A DNA stretch of 64,000 bases from Leptodontidium sp. MPI-SDFR-AT-0119 (GCA_020726505.1 JAHLEZ010000026.1:186001-250000), one strand, 5' to 3'; positions 33,798 to 46,640 are shown, numbered from the stretch's first letter. A program made the numbers and translations. The notes: a model not told the origin generated them from the sequence alone.

Positions 33798-35816
33798 TTA
33801 TATACCATTAGTAAATGATGCATTCGACCTTGTGCTCCGGGACCCGATGAGGCGGGCCATGTCCTTATGTCCGTTCCGGTTCGCAAGATCGAATGCGGTA
33901 TGACCATCGATATCCTTCGACTGAATAGTCTGCTGATCCTGCCTGTTATCCAAAGCCGTGAGAAGTATCTCAGCAGTCCCAATAAAATTGTTTTTTGCTG
34001 CCCACGAGAGCGGCGTCCTCCCATAAATGCCATCCCTGGCCTGCAGACTCCCTCCTGCGTCAATCAGAAGCTTGGTGATGTCCTCGCGCCCGCATAATGC
34101 GGCCAGTATCAATGGCGTAGCCTCTAATACATCATCCAAACACTCAAGATTAGAGTTGCATTCGTCCAGTATAACACAAACTGCATGGTCTCGAAAACGT
34201 CCTGCCTCGACTTGGAATCGCTCCTCTGTCGGTTCTTTCAAACCTGCCAAATCAAGTAAAGCGGACTGGATAAGCTCTGGCTTCAAATGGGCTCTTCGAT
34301 CACGATCCATGATCCAGTTATGGATTAGCAAAGCATCAAGCGCCTTGACTGCCTCCAGGAATCGATCGTTCATTTCTTCGACTTCGGCGATTGTAAATGG
34401 ACTGCTGGTTGGGGATGCTAGCTCGGAGTTGCAGCTTTTGATAGTAGATTGGCTGTGCCTCTGCGGAGTATCTTGACTCCAGGTGACCGATGCCGTAGAG
34501 TCTGGATTAACATTCATACCTGGTAGTAGCTGTCGAGAGTTAGAAGACTAAATGGGCCAGTTTGCAGAGACTTGCCTGCAGGCTGGAAAGCCGGGCTTCT
34601 CTCATCGGTACCAGCACTCGAGCTACGATATCTGAGAGGCTTGCTTTCACTATGTCGTAGCCGTTCTCTCTTTCTCCAAATTTGCAAATATCACGGTGGT
34701 TTCTGTCCAGATCTACGCAGACCTCACCAGGTGCGTTAAGAATAGCGGAATCCCTATTGACAACGATCTAATAGAAGCTGAATTAGAAAGATATAAAATA
34801 TCTGACTTATAAAATATATACCTTGCTGAAACCATGGAACTTTGTTGGTCTGGTTTCAAAGAAGGTCAGTATTTTGAAGTTCTTCAATTGTTTACTGAAC
34901 CTCTCGGCGGAATCTTGAGTGAAGAGCGAATTCGGTTTAAGGCACATCAAAAGGTCGTTTGCCGTACTGTCATTGGTAAACAATTTTGCAAACCGTACAC
35001 CAAATTCTTCAAGAGCTCCAGTATTACCGCCGCGGTGAGGAGTGCCAAAGAACACTAGCCCGCAGGTAGCATTCCATGTTTCGAGATAATTATCGGGATC
35101 ATCTCTCGCGTTTAGGAGTGCCTGATAAACAGCGGTAAGTCCAGAGATGGTCGAGGCAGATCGAAGGGAACATACCTGTTTGATTACCAGACCTCCGAGG
35201 CTGTGTCCAAGAAATATTATTGGGATCTTACTGAGGCCCTGACCGTTCTGTGCTTGTGTTAATATCTCATTTCTTGCCGCATGTGCCATAGTTCATACGC
35301 TGCCAACTATCTGATTCACGGTCATCGACCTCTTTTGGCGGAGAAAACGGAGTAGGTTATTTGCATGATCTGATATTCTCGCCGCAGAAACACCCCGGGT
35401 TACTTTGGAATTGTATCCAAAAATCCAGATTCGAGCGTTAGGGAAATCTGGACCCAGGAAATCTCGTGGCCACTGTATTCTGCTCTCGGCATGTGTCCAG
35501 GCTTCGAATGGGTGATTTTCGCGACCAGAGGGATTGAGACCATGAACAAAAACAAAGCTACGCAGTAAATGTTAGCATCCATGGTTGCCTATCCCTATGC
35601 GACGGTGCGATTGAGGGTGATTTTCATATGAAGTGCATTTAATGCCAATGGCTTCGAGTGAAGTTAAGCAATTGCGACTTCTCAGACCCGAGGAAAGCTC
35701 GTGTGGCCGAGTGTACATGTACATAGTTTGTTTGTTCTTAACACTCACTCTATGTTGGGGGTATCAGGACTTTTCGGGAAGTAGACCTGTTGTAAGAACG
35801 GTTCTTTCGTCGCCAT
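33798..35816 (-). CDS. SesB-like alpha/beta hydrolase with C-terminal ankyrin repeats
   Basis: The six-exon model gives 540 residues: 35816-35749, 35557-35299, 35247-35176, 35121-34822, 34767-34576 and 34529-33798. All junctions agree in phase. F-V-F-V-H-G-L-N-P (residue 24 on) and F-L-G-H-S-L-G-G-L-V with Ser125 are hallmarks of the lipase-like N-terminal domain of fungal NLRs; F-F-G-T-P-H-R-G-G follows. The C-terminal exon has ankyrin units (T-P-L-I-L-A-A, L-L-I-D-A-G, R-T-P-L-S-W-A-A-K, G-H-T-A-F-D-L-A-N-R-N-G-H). No NACHT or NB-ARC domain lies between. The TGA after G-S-V sits inside a 51-bp intron (GTATGA...CACAG) whose removal gives the family's normal spacing to GHSLGG. The fifth intron is a GC-AG intron (GCAAGT donor). 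Likely role in self/non-self or innate-type recognition (inference). Confidence 0.8.
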
Positions 35817-36692
35817 ATCAAATGAATGCCAACTTCAGTGCAAGTACGTGATGACTATGACATTGTTACTATAGAAAACCGAATGAATGTTACCCGGTCG
35901 CTTGCGCGCTAAACCGGATGTAAAAATGCATAGGTAGGCGATGCAATAGTCGTTGGAGTATGAAAATGTTAGAGGCAGGGGAAACTGGACGAACCTGAAG
36001 TGTTTGGCTGAGGGTGCGCCGTGGTCAGGCTGCCTGTCGTGTTTGGAGCACAGCCTGCTTGCTGTAAGCGCTTCTTCTAGCCAGCTGCTCTCGTGCCAAA
36101 ACTGTCGGTGACCAGATCGGGATCCAAAGTCTGCCCCTGGAAAAGCCTTCATGCATGGCTTGAAATCCTTTTCAATTCTGTAGAAGCTATTGAGTCATCT
36201 TTATTTATTGATTTGATAAGCCGCCTCAGTGGGTAATTCGGGCGTCTTCCCCAGTCAACAGAACCAGGGAAGACCCCAAGCGAAGTAGCAGAGCCAGGTT
36301 ATATGTTTTATTCTATGGTTCATGACAGCCGTTGCACGGTACGTTCCGTCCGCTCCTTGTGTCGAGCGAGCGCCTAGGTACATCGAGGCTGCACTCCCCT
36401 GTGAACTTGGCAGCTCAATCGAGCCTCAAACTGAGACCTGTGGCGCTCTCCGCACTCCAGCTGGGCGTAGAAAATCTTGGCCAAAGTTGTTTCCGTGACC
36501 AGCGATTCGATAAGTTTGTGACCAAAGTATTGTTGGCACTTCGAGGCACATTTCCTGCAATTGAGTTGCTCTTGTGATGAGTAAGTACTTGCAGGCCGAA
36601 ACCCGATTCCAGCACACTATATCCAGCCTGCTGAGATCCTTAAAGGTCCAGCATCTGGCAAAGGCGTGCCTCCTTAAATCATCACCACCAGA
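35817..36692. other. Intergenic between divergent genes
   Basis: Promoters of the SesB/ankyrin gene and the membrane protein should lie here. Short frames on both strands lack family features. Confidence 0.5.
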
Positions 36693-37414
36693 ATGACTTG
36701 TTATTATCCTGATGGTACTGTTGCTGAAGGACTTCAGCCCTGTAACACAACTGCAGGAGCTGTATCGTCGTGCTGCCGCGTAGGAGATGTTTGTCTCTCG
36801 AACGGCTTCTGTTTCTCCGCCGGACAGAACTCCCTTGTTAGACGAGGCTGTACGGATCGAACTTTCAACAGTACAGAATGCCCCCGCATATGTATCACGG
36901 GTATGAAACCTCTCTCCGTTTTCAATTTTTGATCTACAATCCGCAAGTTCTAATAAGAATGATTCCAGGAGCGGTCTCTTCCGTAGACGTGGTCATGACA
37001 CCATGCGGTGGCTACACCTACTTCTGCTGCGGCCAAGATGATGCGGCGAGAAGCTGTTGCACATCGGGGAATGGGACAGTCCTCCTCGCTGCTGGGACTG
37101 CCATATTTCCCACGGCTACGGTCACATACAACAACACAATCACGGCCACTACCTCACCTACCGGTTGCCCCTTAGGCAACAGTACTGCAGCATCAAACAT
37201 TAACCAGTCAACGAAAAACACGGTGCCAGTTGGTACTGCTGCTGGACTTGGGGCTGCATTGGGTCTTGCACTCATTATTGTAGCAGTTCTGATAGTGATG
37301 TGGAGCAAGAATGCGCATCGGGCAAAAGAAGCAGAGCAGCGTATAAAGGAGAAGGATCTCCGAATAAAGGAGTTGGGGCCATTGGAGCGGACAGCAAGGC
37401 TGACAGGTCGATGA
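36693..37414 (+). CDS. Single-pass membrane protein with Cys-rich ectodomain
   Basis: Two exons (36693-36900 and 36969-37414) are joined in phase 1 over a 68-bp GTATGA...CCAG intron, giving 217 residues. The N-terminal part carries C-Y-Y-P-D-G, P-C-N-T-T-A, S-S-C-C-R-V-G-D-V-C-L-S-N-G-F-C, then after the intron Y-F-C-C-G and S-C-C-T-S-G-N-G, a pattern common in fungal surface proteins of unknown function. A Ser/Thr-rich stalk precedes one membrane helix (G-L-A-L-I-I-V-A-V-L-I-V-M-W, about 165-187) and a short charged, coiled-coil-like tail. No signal peptide is seen before C-Y-Y-P. Sensor-like topology is an inference. Confidence 0.75.
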
Positions 37415-39905
37415 GAGGGAATTGATATGACTTCTTGAGTTTTCCCGATTTCTAGTGCCAAGCGTCACTTTCACGTAATAAAAGTATACTTTTTTTCAAG
37501 CATTCTGTACTGATATTTGAGACTGGTACTACTATGTGAAGAGACAATTGAGATGCAGAGTCTTTGCTAATCCGACCTTGGGAGGCCTGGTCATTGAGCT
37601 TAGAGGTAAATTTTATTGAATTTAACAAGAGTATACTTGCACCCTTCTAAATATTCTTTAGACTTGACTTAAGACAAGCAATCGTTGAGAAGTGGTTTAA
37701 TCTTTGAAGTTCCTGAATCTCTTTGATACATAAGCCTTAGATAGCACTTTCTTTACCCGCTTATAGAACTCGTGAGCCCAAGACCCTAGACTGCGATAAT
37801 ACTGAGTGAGTAAGTGAATTAACGGATTTACGGATATATATTCAAAGGCTAACGTGGCTCACTCTACTTCAGGCGGGCCTTCTCGTACACTAGATGTTTA
37901 AGTCGCTGGCTTTTACGGTTTCTTTAATATAAACCATTGTCGCTCTATTATCTAAAGAGCTCTTAAGTTAAGTAATAAGATAATCGTTTAAGATACCTTA
38001 AGCTAGATTAACGTTAGTCATTATACTGCTGAATAGGTCCCGCTCGAGGGCTACGCTAAGCCTCACTTTATATTATTACTACCTTAAAGTCATTATTTGC
38101 CTCAGGCCTTTAAACATATTTTCAGTATTAAATTCAACAGGCTTAAAGTAATAAAAGTCAAGCTACTCTTTTATATGAAATACTCATTATCAGAGCTACC
38201 CTGCCTTAAGGTAGTAAAACTATTAATTGATATATATTATAGAACTGTAAGCAATTTAAACCTTCTTAATACTTGCTTTTACTCTATACCTTTTTTATAT
38301 GTCTTTATTGCCATTAAGTAATAAATTAAAAAGTTTGGGAAAAATAAGAAGGCTACGATAAAATTAACTAACTATAAAATCATGGAAAAACAATAAACTT
38401 ACAATAAGTTGTTAAAATGCCTTATTCTATTATAGTTTACTAGTTCACAGGCTAACTTATGTCGCTATAAAAACGAGAGTAATGTATAATAAGACGAGTA
38501 AAGCTTATTTAAAGTTACATTTATAAAAAACTATTTATTAATTATATCTGTTCACGTACTTATGTAACAGACGACTCGACTCGAAGAAATAAGTGAGTCG
38601 ATTAATAATATTTAGTCTTTTTAAAAATGCTTACTCGTAACCTTGTAAAAAGGCGCCTAAAACATATATAACATTAAAGAGTAGGTCTTAAATCTTCCTT
38701 AATTATTTTACTTTTAAATATATTAAATAATAAAATATTTAATAGTAAATAATTTCAAAGTTTTTTTTAAAGAGAGGTTCCTTAAAACCCCCTTTATTAT
38801 TATTCTTATTATTAATATGTTATTATGCTTAATTGGTAATTCGGAGCCAAATCCTCGGTGTATTTAAAACTTTGAAATATAAATCAAGAGTAACACTAGG
38901 TATTAAAATGCAATCATAATTTGTATTCGTAGGCTTTTTTTCCTATTAAGCTCTTCCTTTCTATTTTCTTCTTCTCTTTTCTTTAAGTAAATCAAATTCT
39001 CATCTTCTTGTATACTAAGTAAGTCAAACTTTCTTTCTCTCTCATCACGTAAACAAACACTTTTTCTTATTAATTTTTCATTGTTTACTTTAAAGGAATC
39101 TGTTTTTGCGAATTATTAATAAGGAATAACAAAAGCCCAACTCCCGAGCTTCAGGAATATAAAATAAAGAACACTTAATACTCTTCAGAAAAGGATATTG
39201 CTATAGGACATTTTATAACTCAATTCGTGGTTCAATAAAGAGTTAGTTTCATTATGCTGTAAAACTGGCTAAAATATAGCCACTTCTATACATTAGCCAC
39301 TACTTGTTACCACGGGGAAACCACATATTGCACCGTAGCTAGCACCTTACCTCCAACAAAACTGATATAATTAACAAAAAATTCCACCTTACACCTTCCG
39401 CCTTTCACTTCCCAGTTTAATTCTCAACCACAGGCTATGTAAGACCTATATTACCTCATTCATCGTAAATTACTAAATGAAAAAGAATCCAATTATTCTT
39501 TCCAACGTTCGAGAACGTCAATGTATCCAGGCATGTGCATCAGGTTTTCTCTCTTCTCTGTGCACTCTCGACGCTGCTCCCGAGGCCTTCAAAGGTTTGA
39601 GGGGGGTGAGAGAGAGGTGCTAGATACAGCCAAGTTCTGATATTCCTTCCTTAATATAATCTTACCCGCCAAAGGAGAAGGAAGTAGAAGAAAGAGTGAA
39701 GAGATAGTATCAAATAGTTTCTATTAATAATCAACGAACGCATCGATTCTATGAAACGCCAAGAAAGCAAGCTCAATGCAAAAGTGAAGTGGCAGTACGT
39801 TGGCATTTACCTGAAGCAAGCAAAGCACCACCAGCCTGCCTGCTCACTTACACTTCAATAGACCAAGACCAACGCGAAATAAAAAAAAAAGGGGGGGGGG
39901 GGGAA
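37415..39905. other. Long non-coding stretch, AT-rich from 37.6 to 39.5 kb
   Basis: RIP-like composition. No element ends or protein families are recognised. A G-run lies near 39891-39902, just downstream of the next gene's stop. Confidence 0.5.
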
Positions 39906-42900
39906 TCAACGATGTGAGAGAGGGATCCAGCCGTCCCAAGAACCATTGATATAAGAGGCATCACAAGCCTGCAAACCCAATCCCCATAACCGCAGATCAC
40001 ATCTTGCAGGCCCAGACCCATCACCTCCTCTCTCCCCGTGTGGCGGTTGAGGCAGTGTAATCTTGTTGCTGTTAATGAGTTCGTAGGCTTCATCTTGACA
40101 TCTCCCAGCTGCTTCACCCTGATTCTCGAAGTACAGAGCCCGGGAATATGCCCACAGGGATCGAACGAGGAATGTAACCGGGAGGGATGTCTTGGGCTGA
40201 GGGTGGTCGTCGTATGTGATTTCGGTTGGAGGAGAAGTTGACATGGCTGTGGCTGTTGATTCGATGCCGGATGGAGATGAGAACACAGGTGGTGTCGTGG
40301 GGTATGTTATGGATTTCGTGCATCCTGGACGGAGAAGATCTACGGCTCTTGAGAAAGCTAAACTAAATAAGAGCTCTGTTAGTTCATGTAAGTGACCATG
40401 GACCTTGGAATTGAATAATGTACACAACAGCGGTCAATCCATGAGATGGTCTCGACGACGTTTTTCAACAAGTATAAATAGAGAGCACGATATTGGAGAC
40501 AAACTTACGTAGCTTCTGAGTGTCTTTTGTGATCTTGGTAGAGCTTCCCTAACTTGTGATATGTCAAGCCGGTCAGGGGGTGGTTTGGTATTAGCTGAAG
40601 TCTGAGAGCTAAACAGTCATTGAGAGCTTTCTCAGCTAACTCGATATCGGGATGAGCAGAACGTAGAAGGATGTTGGCGTTCGTGAAATGGAACCTTCGA
40701 GTTTGGGTCAGTCAGTCAACAAAAAGATCACGAAGGAGAGAGAGATATTTCTAGGGAAGAAGAGACGTACCGAGCCACTTCCCACGGGGATGCATTTGAG
40801 GCCAAAGCCCTGTCGATAAACTCTTTAGCTTCCTGCAGTCTGCCGAGCTGCAAAAGACAGAGTGCTTGGTTGCCGCGCCATCTCGCTCTGAATACACCCT
40901 CGCTCTCCTGTTCCAAGCGATCAAGAATGTCCAATGCTCGTTGGGGCTCCCCCGCAATAATGGACGACGCAGCAACGTTTTGCACAGCCAAGTCGATGTG
41001 CTCTTTCTGCTATCGGATGTACTTGGCGTTGCCATGTGTTTGCGTTTTCAAGGCTTCCTCTCTCAACTTCAGAACCTCTTCCATCCTGGAGACGGCTAAG
41101 AACCCGAGGTTCTGCTCCATAGCAATGGTTCCCAACAAACTGTACAGGTCAGCATGCAAGAAGAGCAGCGTGGTGAAACTGATGCGAGAGCTTGTCCCGT
41201 TTCCACCGGATGATTGATGATGTTGCACCCTTGCGAGCCGAGATTCCCAGACCAGGTTACTACTAATCATGAAAACTTGGCGATGTATCGCTTCCGCATC
41301 TAGGTAGTTCCCTTGTTCGCAGAGCATGGCGGCCCAGTTTCTCCCACTCTGAGCCAACAGGAAGAGTGTCTTGTCATCAAGAGTCTTGGTATCCGTTTCG
41401 GCGGCGTCAAGCTTCTTGGCCTGGTGGAGAATGGAGGTCAGGGCAGGCAACCACTGCTGCGCGTTGGGCCACTGTAAGATGAGAGAGTGGCCGTCTTTCT
41501 GTTGCGGGGTTTTGTTGAAGATTAAGCTGGCAGCCCAAGCATATCGATCTCTTCGAACGCGTATCGTCATTTGGGAGAGGATTTCCTTCTGGAAGGCGGC
41601 ATGGACACGGTCGGCCCCATCTGGCGTCGGAGTTATGATGCCTTGGCTGAGTAGTTGCTGACGGGCTGCATTGAAACTTCAATTTGTTAGTTTTACATTT
41701 CGATGGTTGATCTCGAGTTGCGGGAGTAGAGAACGAACGAAAGCTGTCAACAATCCAAGACGAGGAGGCAAGGAGGAGGCAGTTGTACATACTTCTCGCG
41801 TATCGTCAGCTTGTTCTCGGCCTCAGTAGGAGTGTAATGGAGGGCGTTGCCTTCGTAATCACTAATAAACAATCAATCAGTTGTTGGGTTTCTCAAGTTA
41901 GATGGGAAACGGGACATGGAACCCACTAAAACATCTTGGGAGCTCCATCGAAAAGGACCCATCTCACGCCGGCACTACCAAAACAAGCTGCTATCTGGGA
42001 GAGGACCGTTGCGGAGTCGTTCAGTTCACCCATGGCGCCGGTCTGGCTTGCTGTCGTGATCCCATCCATCAGTTGGCCTCGTGTGAATTCACCGGGTCTC
42101 CAATTCAAAGATGCGATTCTGGAAATCGCAGCGTAGAGCAAGGCCGGGTCACCGTCGCACCAGGTTGCGATTTCGATCGAGTAACGGTCAGTGAAGCCTG
42201 GATGCTGGTAGTTTTTGGCAGTCAACGTCGTAGTGACAAAGTTGATGATGGCCTCGTTGGAGAAGGGCTCGATCAGCAGGAGTAGATTGTCGGAGTTGGT
42301 GGAGGTGAAGGGGGATGGGGATGGGGATATAGAAGAAATATCCGAGTGGGGGCTCAAGAAAGGGTCGGTATTTAAGTCAGATACCGAATTACTGGCTTCG
42401 TCTTGGCTGCTCCTGTCGTTGGAGGTGGAATTGACAGCCTCGTCTTGAATGCCAATGAAGTCGGAGGAGACGAGGTGAATGTTGATATTGGTATTGGTAT
42501 TGGTATTGAGCTCGTCTTGACCGTCGCCGTCGAAGTTAGAGTGGGAGTGGGGGTGGGAGTGAACATTGCTGCTGTCGCGGCTGGAATATTCATTGTCGTT
42601 GTCGTTGTCGACTTCGACTTCGCCCAGCAACACATCGACGTCCTCTCCAAACGTCGTAACAAGAACGCATCCAACTGTAGGTGTATCCGGCAGTATCTGA
42701 CTGAGGAAGTCATTCGCTGCAGGGCTGTGCCTACAATTATCCAGAACCACGAGCCAGCAATACCTTCGCCGGTACAGGTTCCGGATTGCATCGCCTCGTC
42801 CGAGCCAGGCTTTGATCCTGGCGCACTCCAAGTGGTTTTGGCCCCGTTCAGCATCGTCGGTGATGAGACCCAGCGCGGATGCATTGGAGGAACACGACAC

Positions 42901-44441
42901 GCGGAAATGCGCGATGCTGGTGGCATCGAACCACAGCGTCGCCGCGTATCTCTTCCCGTGCTCGCTGGCGGCGAACTGGGCTGCAATCTGCGAGGTTCCG
43001 ATCTTGCGTCGCAGGCTGTGCAGTCGCACGGTTTTCCTCTGGACGTCCATCCCGTTCTCATGCTGGAAGTGGTTGGCGATGCTCATGAGCTCCTGCGTCC
43101 GCCCGAAGAAGTGTGACACCGGCTTCAAGGCTGTGTTGACATTGTTGACATGGCCGTTGTTGCCCTCAGGCTCAAGCTCCTTGCTCCCGCTCCCGCTCCG
43201 ACAGTCCAAGCGGTTGAGGAGAGCCTCAAACTCCGTCCGAATCCTCACCCATCTAGGGTCCTCGCGACCACGAAACATCTTCATAGTCCCATGGTTGGCT
43301 TTCAGCGGGACAACTCTCTGGGCCTCCTCCTCGAGTAGTGTGCCCCGAAATATGGCACTGTCCGGGTTCACAGGCTATGTATAGGTGTGTAACGTCAGCT
43401 AAGATCAATCATTGATCAGCCATATTCCTCAGGCAAGGAATAGGAGAAGGGGACTTGGAGAAGGGGACTTTTTTTCTCTTTCTTCTCTTTCTTCTCTACT
43501 TACCGTTACGAGTTTAAACATCGGTGACTGCTCCACGAAATTCAGTACCTCGAACTGCGGTGGCAGCAGTTGAAGATACATCTCCAGCGTCTGTAGGTCC
43601 CGGGATGATGGCTTCAACTGCTTCAGATGATTTCCAATCCTGGCCCGTCCCAAAGTCACGACTGAAGCCATCTGACCTAGTGCAACTCCCATGGTGGCCG
43701 TGGAGGATCCCTGATGAGGCGTGCTGAAGAAAACCAACGCTTTGGTCTGTTTGAATAACATGGAGTTGCCCAGTTTCGACTGGACAAGGCATTCTTCGAC
43801 GACTAGGCCTCCAAGGCTGTGGACAACAAAAATAACTGGTCTCGACCGTTCCTAGATATAAATAAATGTATAAGCAGCGAGACAGACAGAAAACATAAGC
43901 AAAGCAAAGCAAAGCAAAGCAAAGCAAAGCAAAGCAAAGCAAAGCAAAGCAAAGCAAAGCAAAGCAAAGCAAAGCATTACGGGTCAAAGTCAATTTTCCC
44001 CAAGCCTTCCTTACTTACCACAACTCCCTCCCGCTTCTGAACAACGCATTCCAAAAGTCTAGCAGCAAAATGACAAATCAATTGGACTTGGTCCTCCTCC
44101 TCCTCCTCCTCCTTCTCCTTGGACCATCTCCCAGCCTTGAACGGACTGGCGGCGTACTCAAAAGTCATGATCCTGGGATGAATATCAATCGGCATGATAC
44201 CTGGAAGGAGATCTTTCGGCCAGAAGCACTTCTTCCCGTCACTTCCTCCTCCCACCTCGGTCCAGGTATTTTCGCCGCCTCCGCCAAGGCCATGGACGAA
44301 AATGATACTGTTCAAGTCAAAACAAAACCCTGCTGGAAAGGAAAGTGTAGATATAGAGGGAATGGGGGCTGGGATCAAATACTCAAGATTAGTCCTGCAT
44401 TCTACCTGCGGGGTGTATACGACAGAAAGGCCTCTTGCCAT
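39906..44441 (-). pseudogene. SesB-like hydrolase / NB-ARC / TPR (NLR-like) gene with one nonsense codon
   Basis: Eight exons fit in phase: 44441-44383, 44307-44019, 43851-43504, 43374-41927, 41861-41793, 41676-40771, 40694-40509 and 40362-39906 (1253 codons before stop). Domains: lipase-like I-I-F-V-H-G-L-G-G-G-G (residue 21 on) and V-V-H-S-L-G-G-L-V (Ser128); NB-ARC from about 320 with Walker B C-W-L-V-V-L-D-N; TPR-type helices from about 760 to the end. The P-loop is degenerate: H-S-L-R-R-K-I-G-T-S-Q-I-A replaces a GxGGxGKT pattern. About 120 residues rich in Asn, Asp, Ser and His are inserted after Walker B. TAG at 41012-41010 interrupts the TPR part (K-Y-I-R-*-Q-K-E-H-I-D), a probable CAG-to-TAG change with no intron to remove it. 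A product ending there would keep hydrolase, NB-ARC and part of the TPRs. Confidence 0.85.
43901..43975 (+). repeat. (AAAGC)15 pentanucleotide repeat within an intron
   Basis: Fifteen perfect units lie inside the 167-bp second intron (44018-43852) of the NLR-like gene. Read on the coding strand it is (GCTTT)n, a pyrimidine-rich tract between donor and acceptor. Confidence 0.97.
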
Positions 44442-44943
44442 GGTGCATGTGGGTTGGAAAACGCTTGCTTGCCTGCCTGTCTTCCTTGTTGATATACCAA
44501 AATCGGCTGGAGAAGAAAGAACAAAACACGACAAATGGCGATCTGATATCTCAGAGTTTAAGGCAACGCAACGCAATGTATTTGCTCCATCTAGCATTTC
44601 CCATTCCCCTTCCTGGATGAAAAACAACGATCGTTACAAACCGACGCTTAACCCCCCTCCCTAAAGTCCAACCAACACTTGATTCCTCCCTCATCCGATT
44701 TCACTTCTACTCATGGTCTAGTCTGGTCTCCGTTCCTCCCCACTCACTCCCTTACCAAACCAACACTAACACCAACTCAATCTCTCTCCCTCCCTCCCTC
44801 CCGCTCCTCTCCTCTCGTCCTATCCCATCCCATCCCTTCCTTCCCGTCAATGTTAGTATTAGCGTGAGTTTGCTCAACCCAAACCCAAACCCCTCGGAGC
44901 CAATAAGAATGCAGGTCGGAAGGGGGAAGGGGGATCGTTTGGT

Positions 44944-45045
44944 TTATGATGAGGAGGAATCAGAGCTAGGACCAGAGCCGGAGGAGCTGGGGCCCGTGCC
45001 TTGGCCGCCGCCGCTGGTGCCGTCGGAAGAGTTTTCTTCTGGCAT
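44944..45045 (-). CDS. Possible 33-residue Ser/Gly-rich peptide
   Basis: An ATG at 45045 opens M-P-E-E-N-S-S-D-G-T-S-G-G-G-Q and ends in a poly-Ser tail with TAA at 44946-44944. Small Ser/Gly-rich frames do occur in fungi, but composition alone could explain it. Confidence 0.2.
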   Translation of the reverse strand: MPEENSSDGTSGGGQGTGPSSSGSGPSSDSSSS

Positions 45046-46329
45046 GTTGGGCTTTTTTTGATGTTCTGAAGTAGGTGGTTGTGATTGTTGATTGTGGATG
45101 TGATTGTGGATGTGGATGTTTGGTTGAGGTTGAAGGTTGCTGTCTGTGGATTTGAGTGAGGGTGTGTGTGTGGATGTGGATGTGGATGTAGATGTTGATA
45201 TGATGTGAATGTGTGTGGGTGCAGATGGCAGAGTAGATGCAGATTGTGTAGATGGAACTGAGTTGAAAAATAAAAACTAGGAAACTTTAAAGGAGGACTT
45301 TTTATCTATAGTAACTTGGGGACGACTTGTTGATCGATCCTGCAACGCACTCTGCAATCATTCATTTATCACTTTCCGTTCATCTCTCTCGTCCATCATT
45401 TCTCAGTCATCTATTATCTTCCATCTTCCATCTTCCATCTCCCATCTCCCATGTCTCATCTCTCACTCTCATTTATGCCTCATTCCACTCCGAACGACCC
45501 GGAAACGAATGTTCATTGACACATACTTAGCGATTTCCGTTAACTCCCCAGTCAGTTGGTGACTAGCTAGTAGGATAACGATTAGAAAATATCAATAGTA
45601 ATGTTGTCCATTAATCAACCTCTCTATTGACGGCTGCTAGGAGTGCAACCATCTCGGAGCGCAATCACCATCTATCAGTACGATCATTCACGATTGTGAC
45701 TTTGCCCTTGGGTGAACGAACATCTGCCGTCGAATGATTGCCTGTCCCATCCCACATCACAGCCAGATGGATTAATGGTAGCACATTTACCGCACCGCAC
45801 CGCACTGCATGCATGCGTCATGCTTCGCTGCATGTTACATTGCATGAGTATGTATGTAACGGCCCTGCTGTCTTGCCGGGACACCATTTGTTTCCGCGTT
45901 ACATACCCAAAACAAATCTTGAACACTTTCCAGGAGAACAACAAACACCAACTCAGTCTGGAATCAACTTGACTCACGGTATACTCACTCATCTCGAGCC
46001 AAGTCAACTCTAGTCGGTCATCAGCGTCGAGTGCAGCAACTTCATGAGTCAGTCAATTGGATAGGTACTACTCAAGCAACTCACTCACTTCGTTCAGCTT
46101 GGTTGCACGCCGCCTTTCCACTCACTACGAATTTAGTCAGTCAGTCAATCAACAAACTAGTCGATCAGTCAGTCAGGAAGCTGACATAGCCATTCCTGAT
46201 TCTCATCGCATCGCATCTCCTCCATTTCATCTATCTCATCTCGAAGTTCAGCTCAGCCTAGTTTCTCTTCCTTTCTTACTTCGAATCGAAGGAATTTCTG
46301 CTCGCCTGTACGTCAGATCACTGCCCTTC

Positions 46330-46640
46330 TTTTATGAATTTCTCGCTTCCTCAACTTTTTCACAAAACACATCCACTAATTCACCTTCTCACTCCCGCGC
46401 TCCGCTCCCTCTTCATATCAAATCAATATATCCGTTTCTTTTCTCATCAAATTACTAGCCATTCTTCATAAAATTTCTCGCTTCCTTAATTATTTACAGA
46501 ACACATTCACTCATTCACCTTCTCACTTCTACGTTCGTTCCCTCTTCATATCAAATCAACATATTAATTCTTATCAAATCACTAGCCATTCATTTTTCAT
46601 GAATTTCTTACTTACCCAACCATTCATAGAACGCACGCAC
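46330..46640 (+). repeat. Tandem repeat, unit about 130-135 bp, 2.3 copies
   Basis: The motif AATTTCTCGCTTCC recurs at 46337 and 46472 and in altered form at 46602, each followed by similar CATTCA/CCTTCTCAC and CCCTCTTCATATCAAATCAA stretches. It ends 90 bp before the beta-lactamase-like ATG. Confidence 0.8.

Noticed and set aside
35291..35298. TGA after G-S-V taken as a nonsense codon in the SesB/ankyrin gene
   Set aside because: A 51-bp GTATGA...CACAG intron removes it in phase and gives the usual spacing to GHSLGG.
42403..43116. 237-codon forward frame opposite the NB-ARC exon
   Set aside because: Antisense shadow of the NLR-like gene; its Val/Gly-rich composition mirrors the Asn/Asp-rich insert on the coding strand.
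46057..46458. 133-codon forward frame upstream of the lactamase-like gene
   Set aside because: Ser/Phe-rich translation of pyrimidine-rich tandem repeats.
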